DNA of 64,000 nucleotides, from assembly GCA_035771175.1 (NCBI GenBank), contig CM069606.1, positions 31,864,316-31,928,315 of the forward strand, in the 5' to 3' direction. Every line of letters starts with the position of its first letter. Positions within the stretch are counted from its first letter, which is position 1. This DNA is from Paratinospora sagittata. Its lineage: Eukaryota > Streptophyta > Magnoliopsida > Ranunculales > Menispermaceae. Positions 43,913 to 55,883 of the stretch are shown piece by piece. The position numbers and the translations under genes are program-made. The notes under the pieces are model-generated. The model had not been told where the DNA came from, ran no database searches, and saw nothing but the letters and a program-made list of their open reading frames with translations.

Positions 43913-44312
43913 TTTCTCACTGGCAAGGAGAAAATAAAAATCAAGATTTAGGAACTGTAGCCAAGTCTAATGTTATAGTATGCTTAGCAACAAATTCGAG
44001 AGTACTGCAATATATAAACCACCTATTTTTCTAAGTATAGTGTAAGGTTTTTGTTGAGGAATCAAATAATCTTATATATCTCGTATGTTTGGCCATGGTA
44101 TTAAAAACAAGGTTAGAATGTTTATATAATAAGTATAAAACTTTGCAAGTATTTCAAATGATTTGGTTCTGATTTTTGTGAACATACATATATATTTCAT
44201 TGGAAATCCATACGAGTCATAAGAATTCTAGGATTTACCTCGGTAAATATTCTGATCTAACGTTCTATCGCAATCTTATGTATTCAAACTCTTACTCTTA
44301 GTCTTTTCGATT

Positions 44313-44600
44313 ATTATCCAAGTTCGTGTGTCCCATAACACATTAATTTGGTAATAAGGGTGTTAACCAGGTTAAGTTGTATGAACACGGTCTCTAAAAA
44401 CATCAGCTGAATAGTAGTTCACCAATAGTATCTTCCAAGTTTACTCGTCCCATACCGTGTAAACTTAGTGATAATGTTAGTAATGCAACTTTCTCCAAAT
44501 GTTTCTTTTCACACAAGGTCATGGGTTTTCTTACTTCCACATTTTATTTAGTATCTTCCAATTTTGTTGTGTCCCATACCACTCCAAAGTTAGTGATATA
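44313..44600 (-). repeat. Three spaced repeats in the linker between accessory ORF-1 and gag
   Basis: TTCCAAGTT...GTCCCATA...TTAGTGATA-type blocks of about 45 bases (plus sense) occur at 44313, 44431 and 44554, about 120 bases apart, within the 750-bp non-coding linker. Confidence 0.6.
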
Positions 44601-44691
44601 AAAGGAAGAATGGTTGTAAGTCGGCCCACCAAAGATAGTCTTAAACAAAACATTTCATTCATATATAAAAGAAAAGTTACAATGCCAGTAA

Positions 44692-46284
44692 TCAATCTTG
44701 ATTTTCCTGCCTACTACCACTCCTTCTAGACCTCCTGCTAGGTACAAAACGACTACTACCAAAAGGTTGAGAATTTGCTCGCTCTACTTCGATGTTTTGC
44801 ATACGTGTTAATATATCATTTTGAGTCTCTCTCATTTCAGCTATATTGGATGCCATTACATTTAACTATTCAAATGGGTTAGTCGATTGTCCCATTGGTG
44901 GTTGATGGGTCGATTGTCCCATAGGTGAAGGGTAGGCCATAGGCATTGGGGGAAAGTATTGGTTGTACGGGTGACTCATAGGTGAAGGGTAGTTGTTTTG
45001 ATTGTACGAGGATCCCCTAACTGGAACTCCTTGGATATTTGAATTTGTTTGAGGTGAAAAGTTTTGAAACAATGGGCTCATTAGGATGTTTTGCCCTCCA
45101 AAATTTGGTGCCGCCCAATACTGTTGTTGTTGGTTCACAACAACTTGTGGAACTGGCCGATACGATACCTCAGGAGTTGGAAACCTTTGGTACGAAGTGT
45201 TGCCTTGAGTTGGCACGTTCCAGGTTGGTGGATTTGCTTGAGTACTTTGCCTATCATGACTTGGTTGAGGTTGATTTAGGGTGGCAAATAACTCTTCCTT
45301 AGTAAATAGTCGATCGGTTGGGTCACTATTCGGGGCTGGGTTTGATGTAGGATTCTGATTTGGCTCATTATTCGGTACTTTCCTGACAGGAATCTTGTGT
45401 CGACTTTTTCGAAGACAAGGTTCATGTTCGTCTCTCATTCTTTCTGCATTTCCTATTGTGGCGTCGAATACTTCCTCGTCAGTTACCCCTCCCCTCGTGA
45501 CATATATCTTGAAGATAGAAGATGTTGTGACCGACTCTGTGATCTGTTTCGAAGTCCCATCAAAAGTGTTGATGTTTGCTTCGTATAGCATCCTCATGAT
45601 CAAGACTCTGTAACCAAGGAATTCCTTTCTCAAAGGGTTTTGAATCACCCTCAACATTTGTTGGATGATGATGTGTGGTAGGGAGACCTTTATTTCCTTC
45701 TCTATGCAATATAACACAAGAAGTTGGGCCCTTGACATAATGCCTCTAGTCCCCCTTTCTGGCAAGATATTGCCGAACACGATCTTTCCAAGGCCGGTAA
45801 GAGATGGCTTAAGATGATTGTTTGGGAGGTTTGTGAACGTCGATTGAGTGTATGACTCTTTGGTGAGGGAATTGAACAATTGTTCATTAGTTTCCGCAAT
45901 TTCTGCAATTGTCTGGGGTTCATGTGGATCAATAATTCTCTCCTCAATCGAAATCTCCATAAGTCGAGCAATAATCTCGATGTTGATAGAAATTTTCATT
46001 CCCATAATTGTTGTCTCCAAAACAAGGTTGCTCCCCTCTTCTTGAAGTCCCACGCAATTCGTGGCTTAGTAGAAGGATTTCACCAAGTTGTAAGAGACGT
46101 GGCCCTCAACTTTTGTTATGTTCAACCACCCCAGAGTTGCGAGTTTGTCATGAAGAATCGGACGGAGGCGGAGATCTCTATTGTCAATGCTCCTCAGAGT
46201 CATAACCTCCCTTTTTAAGAATTCCTTGAGTCTAGTGGGAATTGGTTCCCTACTACTGGAAGTTGCTCCTTCACTTGAGGCCAT
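44692..46284 (-). pseudogene. Accessory ORF-1 of gypsy-1, upstream of gag (putative plant transposon protein-like)
   Basis: One frame of 531 codons from the ATG at 46284 (MASSEGATSSSREPIPTRL) to the stop at 44692, with only two in-frame stops (TAA at 46066-46068, TAG at 44866-44868). The N-terminal two-thirds, with VSYNLVKSFY, TTIMGMKISINIEIIARLM, SLTGLGKIVFGNILPERG and RAQLLVLYCIEKEIKVS, resembles the domain catalogued as putative plant transposon protein (Pfam PF20167, from memory). The C-terminal third is Pro/Gln/Asn-rich, then a short helix (MRETQNDILTRMQNIEVE) and an SR-rich basic end (PSRRSRRSGSRQ). It is not gag: there is no zinc knuckle and a separate gag follows. Its role is unknown; the basic tail suggests nucleic-acid binding (inference). 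Confidence 0.7.
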
Positions 46285-46410
46285 TCTTTGCTGAAAGGAA
46301 AATAAATTTGTGAAAGACACAAAATATATTCTTAGCATTTTTAAGATTTATGCTTTGTCAGTTGGACAATATTTTCTATTCTTAATGTTTATGCCATCAT
46401 TTAATCCAAA

Positions 46411-46757
46411 TTTTTCTATTGGCAATATGATATAATATATATCGTATTCATATATGAATGTATAGATATATATATTTAATCATAACTATATATATAATTT
46501 TCATAATTCAACTATATATATATATATATATATATATTTGAAATTAAACTATATAAAAATCATATATAGTTTTCTTAGATATATATTTAATACAATTTTT
46601 AACTATATATATATATATAGTTCTAAAGATATATATATCTAATAACATTTTTCATTCTAATTTTTCATCAATAATATGATATATATATCTCATATATACA
46701 AAGATATATAGATATATATATTCAATCATAACTATACATATAGTTTTCATAAATCAT

Positions 46758-46810
<53 letters not shown>

Positions 46811-47180
46811 AGTCAAACTATATAAAAATCATATAATTTTCTAGATATATATTTAATATAAATCTCAACTATATATAATTGACTTATATATATAGTTCTA
46901 GGGATATATATATCTAATAAAATTTTTCATCAATTTTTTTTTTTTCATTAGTAACATGGTATATATATATATCTCATGTATGCATAGATATGTAGATATA
47001 TATATTTAATCATAGCAATATATATAGTTTTCATAAATCGTAACTATATATATAAATCTAAACTATATTAAACTATATAGTTTTCTTAGATATATATTTA
47101 ATACAAATCTTAACTATATATAATTCATATATATATAGTTCTAAAGATATATATATATATATATATATATCTAATAACAT
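46411..47180 (-). repeat. Three AT-rich tandem repeats of about 250-280 bp in the gypsy-1 leader
   Basis: Three diverged units each begin with a TTTTTC(A)T...ATATGATATATATATCTCATAT block (46411, 46661, 46943) followed by TTTAATCATAACTATATATA and AGTTTTCATAA blocks, with (TA)n runs of variable length. They lie between the primer site and accessory ORF-1 and can form many stems. Confidence 0.75.
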
Positions 47181-47225
47181 TTTCTTTCCCTAATTTGGTG
47201 GACTTGGGCGGGCCGTGGACCGTAC

Positions 47226-47237
47226 GCTCTGATACCA
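47226..47237 (-). other. Primer-binding site of gypsy-1
   Basis: TGGTATCAGAGC on the minus strand lies 5 bases inside the 5' LTR. Confidence 0.9.
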
Positions 47238-47242
47238 TTAAA

Positions 47243-48671
47243 TTTTACACCCCACCCGGACGCGCCAACCGGCGGTATACTCGCGGACGGGGTGCGCATT
47301 TGGAATAATAACAATGGTAATAACAGAGTGCGCAGCGAAAATATAATATACAATACAAGTCTGATTTCATTTTATTCAGAATTCATTTGTACATGACATA
47401 GTCAAGGGAACATACTCTCCAAAATCCTCAATGAATAATACAAAGGGTACAAAATGTGGGCCCCATAAACCTGCACCCAGTCCACCCTAATTATCTGTGA
47501 AAAATTGGATAATAATGGAGTGAGCTTAACCCACTCAGTGGGTAAAATAGTTCGTGAGTATAACAATTAATAAAGCATACTTCAATATCAAATATCTTAA
47601 ATACACATTAGAGCATCATGATCAATCAATATGTATGTATGCATGACACCGTCTCGTAATGGTTTGATGAACGTACATCGCCTGAGTTCATGTACAGATG
47701 TCCTTCCCCAGGCGTAGCCAGGTTCTCATTGTACGTCCCTCCTCAGGAACGATGCTCTGGATTCACGTACAGATGTCCCTCCACAGGCGTAGCCGGGTTC
47801 TCATAGTACGTCCCTCTCCAGAGAAATATAATGAATAGCGAGCAATGCTCCTAACTATTCTATGAATCATAAACCACATACGTCCCTAGGTCAGGTGATA
47901 TGTATGATGCCAATGCATGAACTGGTCTAGTCTACTGGTCTGATCTTTTCTTGACATTTAGACTGACTTTGGCAACGTCTGGTGATCCTTATCAGGGTTG
48001 GTATCACGACGTGCAAGGTTAGGACATTCAATATTACTTGTATAAGCTAATAGCTTTCAATAAGGCCAACTAGATCAGTCCCCAGTTGAGAGGTGAGACA
48101 CAAGGTCTGCTTAAATACCAATCACCTAGAGCAGCCCGCTGCCTCCCGTTCACTATTTAAAGTTACTGAGGACAAGACCGAGTCTAGTTGAACCAGATTG
48201 ATCACAAATTCGGCATTATAACAGCGTAATACATGAACTCCAAATATACAGGTGTAAGTGCGACAGTATAAACATTATATGACATAATGCAGTGTAAATG
48301 AATAGTAGACATAATAATAATTGAATGTACACTTTAATAAAAGTTATAAAACACGCAAACCTATGTTTCGTTTCCCACATTCAGATAAGAACTTCTTCTT
48401 TTTCAGATCTGGCGCTTTCCTCTGGACAGAACTTCGTCGTATCGCACCGAGTGTCTCGAACAGAGAGTCTCAAACAGAAAAGAACTCAGAATGAGTGAAA
48501 AGAGGATGAAAAATCACTAGAGAAGGTGATTTGGTGTGAGGAAATGAGAAGGAGAGGGCTCCTTTTATAAGAAAATTGGCGCCCAGACGTTCGAGCAGGC
48601 TGCCCGGACGTCCAGGCATTTCTGCCCAAAAGAATTTTTTTTTTTTTTGGTGTGAAATATACGGTATTACA
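47243..48671 (-). repeat. 5' LTR of gypsy-1 (family A)
   Basis: Minus strand TGTAATACC...GGGTGTAAAA; the last bases differ from TGACA in the 3' LTR by transitions. It is very similar to 37162-38617 and carries two palindromic ACGT units rather than four or five. Confidence 0.92.
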
Positions 48672-48676
48672 TAAAT

Positions 48677-49973
48677 ACTATGCATTTATATCCTAAGTAT
48701 CATCCATTCGTATTTTAATCCTTTAACAACCACAGCGTACATGCATAATCATATTACTTATTCTAGTGGGTTATTACACGTATATACATATTGGCACCAC
48801 CACATATTTATATATATCATAAATGTGTATATGTATATATGTGTATATATATATAGGTGTACTCGACTAACATAGACATAATATATATGTATAGGTTGAG
48901 AACGACAAGCGCCGAGAAGTCCGAACACAAATTACGCGGGTAACAAGTGGAATGAGTTCATACTCTTCCCTTTATTTTTCTTGGATATGTGCATAAGAAC
49001 ATAGTTAATTATATTTGTGTTTAGTTAGTAATTGTTGATGATCGTATCATATGATGTTTATGATATGAGAATGACGTGATTCCATGCCTTATGAGACATG
49101 ATGCTAGGATCATACCATAAGGACTTGAATGCTTAATTTATATGTTGCGATAATATGCATGTCTATGTGACGAATTTCATGAAAATATGAATATGTGTTT
49201 GATGTTGATTTCATATATAATGCATGTTTTCACTAAAGAACATTATTAAGAATAATAATACATATTTAAGGACGATTATTCGGATGAATATCGTCAAATG
49301 TTATTGAGATGGGGCGGATCCCCTAAAATATTTGTGCTAGTACCACCATGGGGCGGATCCCCTAAGGTATGATACTTAGATTGAGATGGGGCGGATCCCT
49401 TGAGATTTTAGGGAAGTACCACCCTGGGGCGAATCCCCTAAAGGTACACACTGAATCTCGACTATCAAAAAATTGATGTGTGCAACGTTAATGCTTGAAA
49501 CTCGTATGTATGTTCTCATGTATTCATTTGAGTAAAATATTATGAATGTCTATGGAGGACCCACTGGGCTTTCAAGCTTACTCCTATTTTATATGCAGGT
49601 GCATAAAGGAATAAAGTCGCGTGGTAACGTGTTTCAGAGTAGTAGGGGTGGGTTAGTTACTTGAGTAGTGTTATAGCAGCAAAACTGAGTAATTATTTAA
49701 TTTTGAATTATATCAATTAAATGGGTTGTGTTAGAACTTAATGCTTTTAGAACATTATAATGGTCATTGATGATTTCATGGGTTATTTTATATGTGTGTG
49801 CCTTGAACTTGAACTCGTTAATTCTACTTGATGAATATCTTTAAAATGTTATGTCCATAATGGATGGACAAGGGAAAGCACCCTCATGGCTCAATATGAA
49901 AATTTGTATAATGGAAATATATTATCCTTGGCATGAAAATCGAAAGGGTATTCATCTATACATGAGGTCTTTT
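48677..49973 (+). repeat. LTR-X, right part
   Basis: This continues the LTR interrupted at 37161. It has four GGGGCGGATCCCCTAA-type repeats (49312-49440), then GACCCACTGGGCTTTCAAGC near 49558, a block that also sits 300-500 bases before the end in the other gypsy LTRs here. It ends abruptly at the fold-back element at 49974, so its 3' terminus is missing or not recognisable. Confidence 0.55.
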
Positions 49974-50404
49974 TGTCACACCCTGGGTTGCACAGTGTGC
50001 CCCCTACCCAGGTGTGGGCGTACCCCCTCGGGGGCGAACGCCTAGCCATTATGGATCCATAATATTGTCCCATCCCGGTACAGCCACCGCCACACAAGGA
50101 CGTCTCTTGTATCGAGATCATTTGTCTAAATTCGCATCCTAGGTAGCCACTGAACCATTGGCTCAGTAGTTACTAGGAATGCGAAATTAGACTCCTTAAG
50201 GGAGGTCTCGAGTTCGATTCCTAGGGAGGCCCTGCACTATTCATGAATAGTGGCAGACAAATAATCGTTTCGATGTAGACCAGCTGCGGTTGGTTGCTAC
50301 ATGGCGATATGACAATATTATGTGGTACTATGGCTAGGCGTTCGCCCCAAGGGGGTGCGCCCACACCTGGGTAGGGGGCACGCTGTGCAACCCAGGGTGT
50401 GACA
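49974..50404. mobile_element. Fold-back/SINE composite, unit 1 (complete)
   Basis: 431 bp with inverted termini of about 75 bp starting TGTCACACCCTGGGTTGCAC, weaker pairing continuing to about 110 bp (CATAATATTGTC against GACAATATTATG). The centre holds a tRNA-like pol III promoter: A-box TGGCTCAGTAGTTA (about 50159) and B-box GAGTTCGATTCC (about 50210), then CACTATTCATGAATAGTG, a perfect palindrome. It has no coding capacity. Confidence 0.75.
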
Positions 50405-50816
50405 AAAGGTGCCCCCTACCCAGGTGTGGGCGCACCCTCTCGGGGCGAACGCCTAGCCATTATGGATCCATAATATTGTCTCATCCCGGTACAGCCACCG
50501 CCACACAAGGACGTCTCTTGTACCGAGATCATTTGTCTAAATTCGCATCCTAGGTAGCCACTGAACCATTGGCTCAGTGGTTACTAGGAATGCGAAATTA
50601 GACTCCTTAAGGGAGGTCTCGAGTTCGATTCCTAGGGAGGCCCTGCACTATTCATGAATAGTGGCAGACAAATAATCGTTTCGATGTAGACCAGCTGCAG
50701 TTGGGTTGCTACATGGCGATATGACAATATTATGTGGTACTATGGCTAGGCGTTCGCCCCGAGGGGGTGCGCCCACACCTGGGTAGGGGGCACGCTGTGC
50801 AACCCAGGGTGTGACA
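50405..50816. mobile_element. Fold-back/SINE composite, unit 2
   Basis: 412-bp tandem copy. The outer 20 or so bases of the left terminus are replaced by AAAGGTGCC at the junction with unit 1. A- and B-boxes are intact (TGGCTCAGTGGTTA; GAGTTCGATTCC). Confidence 0.75.
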
Positions 50817-51228
50817 AAAGGTGCCCCATACCCAGGTGTGGGCGCACCCCCTCGGGGCGAACGCCTAGCCATTATGGATCCATAATATTGTCCCATCCCG
50901 GTACAGCCACCGCCACACAAGGACGTCTCTTGTACCGAGATCATTTGTCTAAATTCGCATCCTAGGTAGCCACTGAACCATTGGCTCAGTGGTTACTAGG
51001 AATGTGAAATTAGACTCCTTAAGGGAGGTCTCGAGTTCGATTCCTAGGGAGGCCCTACACTATTCATGAATAGTGGCAGACAAATAATCGTTTCGATGTA
51101 GACCAGCTGCGGTTGGGTTGCTACATGGCGATATGACAATATTATGTGGTACTATGGCTAGGCGTTCGCCCCGAGGGGGTGCACCCACACCTGGGTAGGG
51201 GGCACGCTGTGCAACCCAGGGTGTGACA
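50817..51228. mobile_element. Fold-back/SINE composite, unit 3
   Basis: 412-bp tandem copy, nearly identical to unit 2 including the AAAGGTGCC junction, so units 2 and 3 arose by tandem duplication. It ends ...GGGTGTGACA directly against a truncated family-A LTR. Confidence 0.75.
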
Positions 51229-51838
51229 CAATATTACTTGTATAAGTTGATAGCTTTCAATAAGACCAACCGAATCAGTCTCCAGTTGAGAGGTGAGACA
51301 CGAGATCTGCTTAAATACTAATCTCCTAGAGCAGCTCGCTGCCTCCCGTTCACTATTTAAAGTTATTGAGGACAAGACCGAGTCTGGTTGAGCCAGATTG
51401 ACCACAAATCCGGCATTACAACAATGTAATACATGAACTCCAAATATACAGGCATAAATATGACAGTATGAACGTTATATGAAATAATGTTGTGTAAATG
51501 AATGGTAGACATAATAATAAATGAATGTAAACTTTAATAAAAGTTATAAGACATGCAAACCTATGTTTCGTTCCCCACCTTTAGATAAGAACTTCTTCTT
51601 TCAGATCTGGCGCCTTCCTCCGGACAGAACTGCGTTGCACCGCACAGAGAGTCTCGTAAAGAGAGTCTCAAACAGACAAAAACTCAAAATGAGTGAGAAA
51701 GAGAAGAAAAATCACAAGAGAAGGTGATTTGGTGTGAGAAATGAGGAGGGGGCTTGCTTTTATAGAAGATTTGGCGCCTGAACGTTCAGGCACATGCCCG
51801 GACGATACAATTTTTTTTTTTTTTGTGAAATCCTAGGG
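51229..51838 (-). repeat. Truncated family-A LTR
   Basis: Matches the promoter half of the gypsy-1 LTR (from CAATATTACTTGTATAAG to the palindrome and CCTAGGGT), minus orientation. The R-U5 end is missing at the fold-back junction, and the outermost few bases (TGTCAT) are missing at the gypsy-2 junction. Confidence 0.85.
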
Positions 51839-52492
51839 TGGTCAGGACACAGGATTGTGTACACCACTTCTAATGGCTAGTGCTCCATGGGAAGACATTA
51901 GTGTGGACTTTGTTGTGGGTTTGCCAAGAACTCAAAGAAACAAGGATTCCATAATGGTGGTTGTTGACAGGTTTTAAAAGATGGCCCATTTTGTTGCTTG
52001 CACCAAAACTACAGATGTTTCTCATGTGGCTGATTTATATTTCAGGGAGATCGAGAAGTTACATAGTATTCTAAAGACCATTGTATTTGATCGAGATTCG
52101 AACTTTCTCAGTCATTTTTAGAAAACTCTTTGGAGAAAGTTTGATACAAGTTTCAATATCAGCTCATTTTATCATCCACAAACAAATGGACAAACAGAGG
52201 TTATCAATCAGAGTTTAGGTAATCTTCTAAGGAGTTATGTTGAGAGGAATATTTGACAGTGAGATCTGATTTTACCTCAAATTGATTTTGCCTACAGTCG
52301 CTCTACAAGCCAAACTACTAGTTGTAGTCCTTTTGAGGTTGTTCATGGTAAAAATCCTATAAGTCCGTCGGATTTAGCTCATTTTCCAATTAATAACCAT
52401 TTCGGTAGATATGATAAAGAAAAATTGAAGAGTATCAAGGAGTTGCATGAACAAGTTCGGGACAAAATATGACAAGCTTAAGCCAAGGGCAG
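51839..52492 (+). pseudogene. pol: gypsy-2 integrase core (continuation)
   Basis: This continues the integrase from 35664: [57 protein letters not shown] and SPFEVVHGKNPIS. The catalytic Asp, Asp and Glu are recognisable. There are several stops (for example in DRF*K and NI*QW). About ten residues that should link KHV to GQD, containing the CxxC pair, are missing, so the inserts removed some DNA. It is cut at 52493 by a solo LTR. Confidence 0.88.
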
Positions 52493-53885
52493 TGTCATAC
52501 CCTAGGATTGCACAAAAAAAAAAAAAATAGGGCAATGCCCGAACGTTCAGGCACAAAAAATCTCTATATAAGGAACCCTCCTCATTTATCATTTCTCACA
52601 CCAAAATCACTCTCCTTGTGATTTTTCTTCTCTTTCTCACTCATTTTGAGTTTTAGTCTTTTGAGACTCTCAGTGTGGTGCGACGAAGTTCTTTCCGGAG
52701 GAAAGCGTCAGATATGAAATAAGAAGTTCTTATCTGAAGGTGGGGATCGAAACATAGGTTTGCGTGTTTTATAACTTTTATTAAAGTTTACATTCAATTA
52801 TTATTATGTCTATTGTTCATTTACACTGTATTATGTCATATAATGTTTATACTGTCGCACTTATGCGTGTACACTTGGAATTCCCGTATTATACTATTAT
52901 AATGCCGGATTAGTGGTCAATCTGACTCAACTTGACTCGGTCTTGTCCTCAGTAACTTTAAATAGTGAACGGGAGGCAGCGGGCTGCTCTAGGCGATTGG
53001 TATTTAAGCAGACCTTGTGTCTTATCTCTCAACTGGGACTGATCTAGTTGGTCTTATTGAAAGCTATCAGCTTATACAAGTAATACGGAATGTCCTAACC
53101 ATGCACGTCGTGATACCGACCCTGATAAGGATCACCAGACGTTGCCAAAGTTAGTCTAAATGCCAAGAGAAGACCAGACCAGTAGACTAGACCAGTTCAT
53201 GCATTGGCATCATACATATCACCACCTAGGGACGTATGTGGTTTACGACTCATAGAATAGTTAGGAGCATTGCTCACTATTCATTATATTTCTCTGGAGA
53301 GAGACGTACATGAGAACCCGGCTACGCTCGATGAGGGACATCAGTACGTGAATCCAGAGCATCGATCTTGAGGAGGGACGTACAATAGAACCTGGCTACG
53401 CCAGGGGAGAACTTCCGGACGGACATTTGTACGTGAAATCAGGCGATGTACGTTCATCAAACCACTACGAGACGGTGCCATGCATACATACATATTGATT
53501 GATTATGATGCTATCTTGTGTATTTAAGATATTTGATATTGAAGTATGCTTTATTAATTATTATACTCACGAACTATTTTACCCACTGAGCGTGTTAAGC
53601 TCACTCCATTATTATCTAATCTTTCACAGGAAATTAGGGTGGACTGGGTGCAGGTTTATGGGGACCACATTTTTGTACCCTCTGTATTATTCATTAGGGA
53701 TTTTGGGGAGTATGTTCCCTTGACCATTTTATGTACAAATTATATTTTGAATTAAATGAAATTAGATTTGTACTATGTTATATATTTTCGTTGCGCACTC
53801 TGTTGTTACCATTGTTATTGTTCCAAATGCGCGCCCCGTCCGAGAGTGTACCGTCGGTTTAGGCGCATCCGGGTGGGGTGTGACA
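52493..53885 (+). mobile_element. Solo LTR of family A in gypsy-2
   Basis: 1393 bp, TGTCATACCCTAGG...GGGTGTGACA, flanked by GGCAG (52488-52492 and 53886-53890). This is a clean product of LTR-LTR recombination. It has one palindrome GCCCGAACGTTCAGGC and a TATA box (CTATATAAGG, 52563-52572) only about 70 bases from the LTR start. Confidence 0.93.
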
Positions 53886-53890
53886 GGCAG

Positions 53891-53926
53891 ATGGTCCATT
53901 TAAAGTTCTTTAGCGTATTGGACCAA
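53891..53926 (+). pseudogene. gypsy-2 integrase C-terminal scrap
   Basis: ADGPFKVL then a stop and RI, the conserved start of the gypsy integrase C-terminal domain, resumes right after the solo LTR. It ends where the hAT terminus begins. Confidence 0.7.
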
Positions 53927-55883
53927 GGCTAGCCCACAGGGCGACCACCCGAGCCCCCAATTTGGGCCTAATTCATTTTTATATATTTAAAATTATTTAA
54001 TATTATTTTTAAATTATCTTTTAGTTTTTTCCAATTATACCCTTTTTTATTCACTATTAATTTGCCCAAAAAAAAATGAATTGCACTTCTATCTTGAGAC
54101 TGTTTGTTTCCAAAGTTATCATCTCAATCCTGCGTCCGTCGACATTCACCGTCGTTTGCAGTCTGCCCTATCGTCTGGCATCATCGTCTTCATCATCAAT
54201 ATCATCTTCTTCTTCTTCTATTTTTTATTGTTATAGTTTTATAATTCTATTTTGCCAGCCACAACGCCCTCCTAGGCTCCTCCTCCTCTTTTTCTTCTTC
54301 TTCTTCATCTTCTTCATCTTCTTTATTCCCCGCCAGCGCCCCCTCTTTTTACTTTTTTTTTATTATCTTTTATTTCTTTTGAACGTCACTATTTCCCAGC
54401 GCCCCCTCTTCTACTTTTTTTTAATTCTTTTTTATTTCTTTTGAAGGTCACTGTTTCCGTCACTGTCACACGCCAAAGGGCCTCCTCTTCTTTCTTTCTT
54501 TTTACTATTAAAACTCAATCATATTTTTATTTGTTTATTATGCTTACACTTTTTATAATTTTGTATTTGGATGAGGTATACCAATTTTATCAACAAGCAC
54601 TGCACAAGGTTGAAGTTGTCGGACGATCGGTGTTTTCTTGAACTTATTAACTATTTAATATATGCGTCAAATTTGGGATAATTTTTTATTTGTGTTGATT
54701 TTGTAGTTTTATTATATTAATTTTGTGAATTTTATTTTGTTGATTTTATTGAGAGTTAAAATTAAATATTTGAGTTTTTTTGTTGTATTTTTTTGTGTCG
54801 ATTGTAATAATTGCATAAATATGTTTCTTAGGAATCATGATTCTTGATGTGAGAAAAGGAAAAAAAGAAAAAGATTAGAACAATTGAGTCTATCTCAAAA
54901 AAGAGCACTAGAGAAATTTTTTAATAAAAACTTAGGTCAATCAAGTCACTTAGAAGAATTGAGGAAAATGATAATGACAAAAATTATGAAATTAAACCTG
55001 AAATTGAACAAGTTGATGACCTTGGTGTGCACGATTTGAATGAAAACCAATTGCCCCCTCAATTAGATATTTATGATCCACAAAATTGGGACAAACTTGA
55101 TGATAAAACAAGAGATTTATTAGTGGAAAAAAGTCCTATTAGAGAAACTTGTTTAAATTTTTCATTGAATGATACTTCTAGACATTTCGCATTTGCGCAT
55201 TACAATAGAATATTACCAAATTGTGAGAATCAATGTAGGAAATGGCTAGTGTATTCAAAAAATGTAGATAAAGTTTATTATTTTTGTTGTAAGTTGTTTA
55301 AAACAATGACTGTTAGTAGTGATTTAGCGAATGAAGAATTTAATGATTGGAAGCATATTAGTGATAGACTTAAATTACTGAAAATAATATTCTTTTTTTT
55401 TAAAACCCTACAAATAGTATTCAACACATTACTAATATGAATACTTAGATTGATTTACAAATTAGATTAAAAGAGTATGAAACAATTGATAGAAATGTAC
55501 AAGAGCAAATTTTCAAAGAAAAAATTCGTTGGAAACAAGTTTTTGAAAAATAATTGTTATAGTGAAATATCTTGATAAGCACAATTTGACTTTCATGAAA
55601 CCTATGAGAGAATTTATGAAAATAATAACTGTAATTTTTGGGGTTTAGTTAAAATAATTGCAGAGTTTGATTTAGTTAATACAAGAGCATGTTCGATGCA
55701 TTTAAAATAATGAGATTCATTATTACCATCTTAGTCATAAGACTCAAAATGAGTTGATTTCAATATTAGACTCTAAGATTAGAAATGCAATCATTTCAAA
55801 AATCAAAGTGGCTAAATATTTTTCTGTAATACTTGATTATAGTTCAGATGTAAGTCATCAAGAACAAATGACTTTGGTAGTTT
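53925..55883 (+). mobile_element. hAT transposon, left part, with TTF/DUF4371-type transposase remnant
   Basis: The left end has CAAGGCTAGCCCACAGGGCG and GAGCCCCCAATTTGGGCC, typical of the zinc finger MYM1-like hAT group. After a TCT-rich stretch (54180-54430) the transposase starts near 54838 with a Lys-rich N-terminus, then YDPQNWDKLDDKTRDLLVEK, a TTF zinc finger region (IRETCLNFS; RKWLVYSKNVDKVYYFCCKL) and a DUF4371 part with several stops. It reaches the first catalytic Asp region ([20 protein letters not shown]) just before the solo LTR at 55884. Only 55027-55440 is open. It continues at 59382. Confidence 0.82.

Larger units (their letters stand above)
37162..48671 (-). mobile_element. 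gypsy-1: complete 11.5-kb Ty3/gypsy chromovirus-like element with two accessory frames
   Basis: LTRs at 37162-38617 and 47243-48671 are flanked by TAAAT (37157-37161 and 48672-48676). In minus order: 5' LTR, primer site, AT-repeat leader, accessory ORF-1 (46284-44692), linker, gag, protease, RT, RNase H, integrase with a chromodomain-like tail, accessory ORF-2 (39138-38641), 3' LTR. The tail and the domain order suit the Tekay/Del chromovirus group. Stops, frameshifts and a changed RT catalytic residue show it is inactive. The polypurine run and the first TG of the 3' LTR are missing. Confidence 0.93.

Noticed and set aside
50159..50221. tRNA gene in the fold-back units
   Set aside because: A and B boxes are present but the sequence cannot form the cloverleaf arms, so it is a SINE-type promoter.
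54076..54444. Open frame of 122 codons rich in Phe, Ser and Leu
   Set aside because: It comes from a TCT/TTC-rich low-complexity leader of the hAT element and has no protein features.
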